Under the pieces are notes generated by a model. The model was not told the DNA's origin and searched no databases. It was given only the letters and a program-made list of their open reading frames with translations. A stretch of 39,638 bases of DNA from Polaromonas sp. (lineage in GTDB: Bacteria; Pseudomonadota; Gammaproteobacteria; Burkholderiales; Burkholderiaceae_C): contig NZ_JABBPC010000021.1 in NCBI RefSeq assembly GCF_012927485.1, positions 1 to 39,638 on the forward strand, written 5' to 3'. Every line of letters starts with the position of its first letter. The first letter of the stretch is position 1. The translations under genes and the position numbers were made by a program. Below, in pieces: positions 36,346 to 39,638 of this stretch.

Positions 36346-36617
36346 CATTTGAGGGGGCCGTGTTCCCTTTCGATTTGAGCGCAGTGACCAGTTGTCATCA
36401 CCAATAAGGGGGTAGCCTGCTGATCACCCTGGTTGGGTCTCGGTACGGCGTGGCGGTTCGTGGTTTGCGTGAATCAGCGGGCGTTCCCAAAATTAACCAT
36501 TCAAGCCCGCCGGTGCCCCACCGGGCAGCTGACGCGCCCGCAAGGAGTGTTCTATAGTGCCCGCTGCCCTTGCTCACCTTTGTTCACTCCGCGCAAAAGC
36601 CACTGCGCCATACCGAC
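36346..36617 (+). promoter_or_regulatory. Upstream region of adhC
   Basis: The dnaJ-adhC gap totals about 350 bases. After the terminator it holds a small GC hairpin (CCGGTG-CCC-CACCGG, 36510-36524) and a weak sigma-70-like pair: CTGACG at 36529-36534 and TATAGT at 36553-36558 with 18 bases between. The promoter call is tentative. Confidence 0.35.
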
Positions 36618-37724
36618 ATGAAAACCAAAGCTGCCGTTGCCTGGAAATCAGGCCAGCCCCTCACCATTGAAACTGTTGACCTGGAGGGCCCAAAGTTCGG
36701 CGAAGTCCTGGTTGAGATTAAAGCGACCGGCATCTGCCATACCGATTACTACACGCTGTCGGGCGCAGACCCTGAGGGCATTTTTCCGGCCATTTTGGGT
36801 CATGAGGGTGCAGGCATCGTGGTCGATATAGGCCCAGGCGTCACCACGCTAAAAAAGGGGGATCACGTCATTCCCCTTTACACACCTGAATGCCGTCAAT
36901 GCAAGTTTTGCCTGTCGCGTAAAACTAATTTATGCCAACTTATTCGCGGCACCCAAGGAAAGGGACTGATGCCCGACGCCACCAGTCGGTTCAGCTTAGA
37001 TGGCAAGCCGATCTTTCACTACATGGGCACATCGACCTTCAGCAACTACACCGTGGCACCCGAAATCTCGCTCGCCAAAATCCGCAAAGATGCGCCTTTC
37101 GACAAGGTCTGCTACATCGGCTGCGGCGTGACCACCGGTATCGGTGCCGTTATTTTCACGGCTAAAGTGGAAGTCGGCGCCAACGTGGTGGTGTTTGGAC
37201 TCGGCGGGATCGGCTTGAACGTGATCCAGGGTGCCAAGATGGTGGGCGCCGACAAGATCATTGGCGTTGACTTCAACCCCGAGCGTGAAGCGATGGCCCG
37301 CAAGTTTGGCATGACGCATTTCATCAATCCAAAAACTACGGAAAATGTCGTTGATGCCATTGTGCAATTGACTGACGGCGGCGCCGACTACAGCTTTGAA
37401 TGCATTGGCAACACCCAGGTCATGCGCCAAGCACTGGAATGCACGCACAAGGGCTGGGGCCGAAGCATCATCATTGGCGTCGCAGATGCCGGTGCCGAAA
37501 TCAGCACCCGCCCTTTTCAGCTGGTAACGGGTCGCAAATGGGAAGGCTCGGCTTTCGGCGGCGCCCGCGGCCGCACCGATGTTCCAAAAATCGTGGACTG
37601 GTACATGGAAGGCAAGATCAACATCGACGATTTGATCACCCACACCATGCCGCTGGAAGATATCAACAAAGGCTTTGATTTGATGAAGCGCGGTGAATCG
37701 ATTCGTGGTGTCGTCCTGTTCTAA
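36618..37724 (+). CDS. adhC: S-(hydroxymethyl)glutathione dehydrogenase / class III alcohol dehydrogenase
   Basis: Oxidises S-hydroxymethylglutathione (formaldehyde adduct) to S-formylglutathione with NAD+, and also reduces S-nitrosoglutathione. The 368-residue zinc enzyme has catalytic zinc ligands Cys40, His62 and Glu63 (GICHTDYYT, ILGHEGAG). The structural zinc cysteines are 92, 95, 98 and 106, and the Rossmann motif is VVFGLGGIGLNVIQGAK. ATG 36618 gives the family start MKTKAAVAWKSGQPL; the open frame begins 16 codons earlier. fghA starts seven bases after its stop, forming a detoxification operon. Confidence 0.97.
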   Translation: MKTKAAVAWKSGQPLTIETVDLEGPKFGEVLVEIKATGICHTDYYTLSGADPEGIFPAILGHEGAGIVVDIGPGVTTLKKGDHVIPLYTPECRQCKFCLSRKTNLCQLIRGTQGKGLMPDATSRFSLDGKPIFHYMGTSTFSNYTVAPEISLAKIRKDAPFDKVCYIGCGVTTGIGAVIFTAKVEVGANVVVFGLGGIGLNVIQGAKMVGADKIIGVDFNPEREAMARKFGMTHFINPKTTENVVDAIVQLTDGGADYSFECIGNTQVMRQALECTHKGWGRSIIIGVADAGAEISTRPFQLVTGRKWEGSAFGGARGRTDVPKIVDWYMEGKINIDDLITHTMPLEDINKGFDLMKRGESIRGVVLF

Positions 37725-37731
37725 CCCGGCC

Positions 37732-38613
37732 ATGAGCCAGGCGCCGCAACTGCTCAACGAACACGCCTGCTTTGGCGGCGTGCAGCGCTTTTATCAACAC
37801 CAGTCGCGCGAGATTGGTTTGCCAATGCGTTTTTCGGTATTTCTTCCCCCTCAATCCAGCACGGCCGGACCGGACACCAAGATGCCTGCTCTTGTGTATT
37901 TGGCGGGTCTGACCTGTAACGAAGAAACTTTTATGGTCAAGGCGGGCGCGCAACGACTGGCGGCCGAGCTCGGCCTGGTCCTGATTGCTCCTGACACCAG
38001 CCCGAGAGTTGCCAATTTGCCGGGGGAATCAGACAGCTGGGATTTCGGTGCAGGTGCAGGGTTTTATCTGGATGCCTCGCAAGCGCCATGGGCCCAGCAC
38101 TACCGCATGGAGAGCTATCTGACGTCGGAATGGTTGCCGCTGATCACCAGCACCTTGGCCTTGGACTCCGACCGTATCGGCATTTTCGGCCATTCGATGG
38201 GAGGCCACGGCGCGCTGACGCTCGCGCTCAGACATCCTGGTCTTTTTAGATCAGTTTCGGCCTTTGCGCCCATTTGCGCACCCAGTCAGTGCCCGTGGGG
38301 TCGAAAGGCCTTCACCGGTTACCTTGGGGCGAACGAGTCCAACTGGCTCGAACACGATGCGACGGCATTGATGACGCGCAAGCTTGGTGCGCCCTACCCC
38401 GGCGGCATCCTGATTGATCAGGGCCTAGCGGATAAATTTTTCGACCTTGAGCTCAAGCCGCATTTGTTGGAGGAGGCCTGCGCGTCAATCGGACAGCCGC
38501 TGACCTTGCGTCGACATGTGGGCTACGACCATGGCTATTACTTCGTCTCAACCTTCATGGCCGACCACCTGAACCACCACGCCCGACAGCTGTTTTCACA
38601 AGTCCGCGCTTAA
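37732..38613 (+). CDS. fghA: S-formylglutathione hydrolase
   Basis: Esterase-D-type serine hydrolase that converts S-formylglutathione to formate and glutathione, the second step of formaldehyde detoxification. The 293-residue alpha/beta hydrolase has the nucleophile Ser155 in GHSMGGHGAL, probable Asp234 in GLADKFF and His267 in GYDHGYYF. The oxyanion-region motif LAGLTCNEETF is also present. ATG 37732 follows adhC by seven bases. The stop codon lies within a PmrA-box-like direct repeat preceding the next gene. Confidence 0.96.
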   Translation: MSQAPQLLNEHACFGGVQRFYQHQSREIGLPMRFSVFLPPQSSTAGPDTKMPALVYLAGLTCNEETFMVKAGAQRLAAELGLVLIAPDTSPRVANLPGESDSWDFGAGAGFYLDASQAPWAQHYRMESYLTSEWLPLITSTLALDSDRIGIFGHSMGGHGALTLALRHPGLFRSVSAFAPICAPSQCPWGRKAFTGYLGANESNWLEHDATALMTRKLGAPYPGGILIDQGLADKFFDLELKPHLLEEACASIGQPLTLRRHVGYDHGYYFVSTFMADHLNHHARQLFSQVRA

Positions 38614-38641
38614 GCGTGGTCTAAGCGGCTACAAATATAAT
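38609..38641 (+). promoter_or_regulatory. PmrA-box-like direct repeat and TATAAT upstream of eptA-type gene
   Basis: CTTAAG (38609-38614), five bases, then TCTAAG (38620-38625) fits the PmrA pattern YTTAAK-N5-YTTAAK with one mismatch. A perfect TATAAT follows at 38636-38641, only eight bases before the ATG. If it is the -10 element, the transcript would be almost leaderless. Site and promoter are candidates only. Confidence 0.4.
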
Positions 38642-38649
38642 GTTCCGCT

Positions 38650-39638
38650 ATGCCGTGGTATTTCCCTACTTCCATATTCCAGCCTGCTTCCCGGCAAGTT
38701 CTCCAGCCTACTTCTGATATCGAAGCGCTTGGTGCGCGGCCGCTATGGATCGTCGTATTGTCCAGCCTCTGGATAGCCACCGTTTGCAACGTGGCACTTT
38801 GGCGCGAACTCACCCGTTTGCCGGGTCTCACCAGTGGTCAGGCGGTGACCATCGGCATCGCTCTTTCTCTGGTGATTACGCTGACAACGGCAGCCCTGCT
38901 CAGCCTGCTGGCATGGCGCTGGACGCTCAAACCGACCATCACACTTTTTTTGGTGTCGGCAGCCCTTGGCGCTTATTTCATGATGGCGTATGGCGTGGTC
39001 ATCGACCAGACCATGATGATCAACAGCTTGCAGACCAACGTGCGCGAAACGAGCGATCTGCTGAGCTGGCACCTGCTTGCAACAGTTCTGGTATTGGCAG
39101 GGCTCCCCATCTTCTTCCTTTGGCGACAGAAAATCAGGCGAAAAGGCGCAATACGGCAAGTCCTCTCGAACGCTACATCGTTAATCGTTGCATGCGCACT
39201 GCTGGTACTTGTTGTACTGCTTTTCTTTCAAAGCATCGCCTCGGTAATGCGCAATTACACCCAGGTACGCTACCTGATTAATCCCCTTAATTCCTTTTAC
39301 GCACTGGGCTCCATAGCCGCCAAACCGTTTCAACGCGACGAGTCTGCCTTGTTGCCCTTGGGGAAGGATGCGAAGCTCGGAGCCAGCTACACCGCCCAAA
39401 CCAAACCGCCTTTGCTGCTGCTGGTGTTGGGCGAGACCGCACGCAGCGGCAACTTTGCCATCAACGGATACGCCCGTCCCACGACTCCCGAGCTAGCCCA
39501 GGAAAAGATTGCCAGTCAGCGCAATGCCTGGTCGTGCGGCACCAGCACGGCGGCTTCGGTGCCCTGCATGTTTTCCAATTTCGGGCGTGAAGCCTACGAC
39601 TCGCGCCCCGCCAATTACGAAGGCATGCTGGATGTACT
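38650..39638 (+). CDS. eptA: Lipid A phosphoethanolamine transferase, N-terminal part (3' end outside window)
   Basis: Inner-membrane enzyme of the EptA/MCR family that adds phosphoethanolamine to lipid A, lowering surface charge and polymyxin binding. About 329 residues are visible. Four or five N-terminal membrane helices (residues about 30-205) precede the periplasmic catalytic domain. Zinc ligand Glu262 lies in LVLGETARSGNF. The nucleophile Thr300 sits in WSCGTSTAASVPCMFS, with Cys296 and Cys306 placed as the usual disulfide. ATG 38650 is the likely start; ATG 38640 is in another frame that soon stops. The PmrA-like box upstream suits this family. Confidence 0.93.
   Translation, partial: MPWYFPTSIFQPASRQVLQPTSDIEALGARPLWIVVLSSLWIATVCNVALWRELTRLPGLTSGQAVTIGIALSLVITLTTAALLSLLAWRWTLKPTITLFLVSAALGAYFMMAYGVVIDQTMMINSLQTNVRETSDLLSWHLLATVLVLAGLPIFFLWRQKIRRKGAIRQVLSNATSLIVACALLVLVVLLFFQSIASVMRNYTQVRYLINPLNSFYALGSIAAKPFQRDESALLPLGKDAKLGASYTAQTKPPLLLLVLGETARSGNFAINGYARPTTPELAQEKIASQRNAWSCGTSTAASVPCMFSNFGREAYDSRPANYEGMLDV

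Noticed and set aside
1..39638. CRISPR arrays, tRNA or rRNA genes, insertion sequences, prophage or defence genes
   Set aside because: Looked for across all gaps; no regularly spaced repeats, cloverleaf-like tails, transposase motifs or terminal inverted repeats were seen.

Overview
The window is chromosomal DNA of a betaproteobacterium, most likely a member of the Comamonadaceae (Polaromonas/Rhodoferax type). The basis is gene content and order (uvrC next to earP-efp, dnaG-rpoD, grpE-dnaK-dnaJ), the protein sequences, a phasin, a sigma-70 factor with a basic N-terminal extension, and a DUF3494 ice-binding-type lipoprotein of a kind often found in cold-living bacteria. No IS element, prophage, CRISPR array, tRNA or rRNA is visible. 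The region is mostly housekeeping and metabolic.

Layout. 1-3727: 5' part of uvrC (minus), then earP and efp (EF-P and its arginine rhamnosyltransferase) and a LOG-family hydrolase (plus). 3854-6470: an OmpA-family porin and a DUF3494 lipoprotein (minus), each followed by a clear terminator; an 11-bp-phased repeat array lies upstream of the lipoprotein. 7178-19471: a long run of minus-strand genes, read right to left. It starts with a tight six-gene unit: HDAC-like deacetylase, hot-dog thioesterase, nitroreductase, fused LivHM permease, LivG, LivF. An FKBP isomerase follows, then pncB, an ion antiporter, a 2-hydroxyacid dehydrogenase, rmuC and an MFS transporter.

19748-26476: a phasin with a strong promoter and terminator, a patatin-like lipoprotein (minus), an HSD10-type dehydrogenase behind a palindromic operator, a lipoprotein gamma-glutamyltransferase, and a fatty-acyl-CoA ligase (minus). 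26605-36266: macromolecular-synthesis and heat-shock genes: dnaG, rpoD, a small winged-helix regulator, grpE (with a sigma-32-type promoter), dnaK and dnaJ. 36618-38613: the glutathione-dependent formaldehyde detoxification pair adhC-fghA. 38650 to the end: the 5' part of an eptA-type lipid A phosphoethanolamine transferase, preceded by a PmrA-box-like repeat.

I see no clearly new defence or mobile system. The most promising candidates are the six-gene deacetylase/thioesterase/nitroreductase/ABC-transporter operon, which lacks a binding protein, and the five-copy phased repeat upstream of the ice-binding lipoprotein. Other leads are REP-like insertions inside the earP and dnaG reading frames, and several operator-like palindromes or direct repeats. 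Functional statements rest on motif recognition only; no database search was possible.
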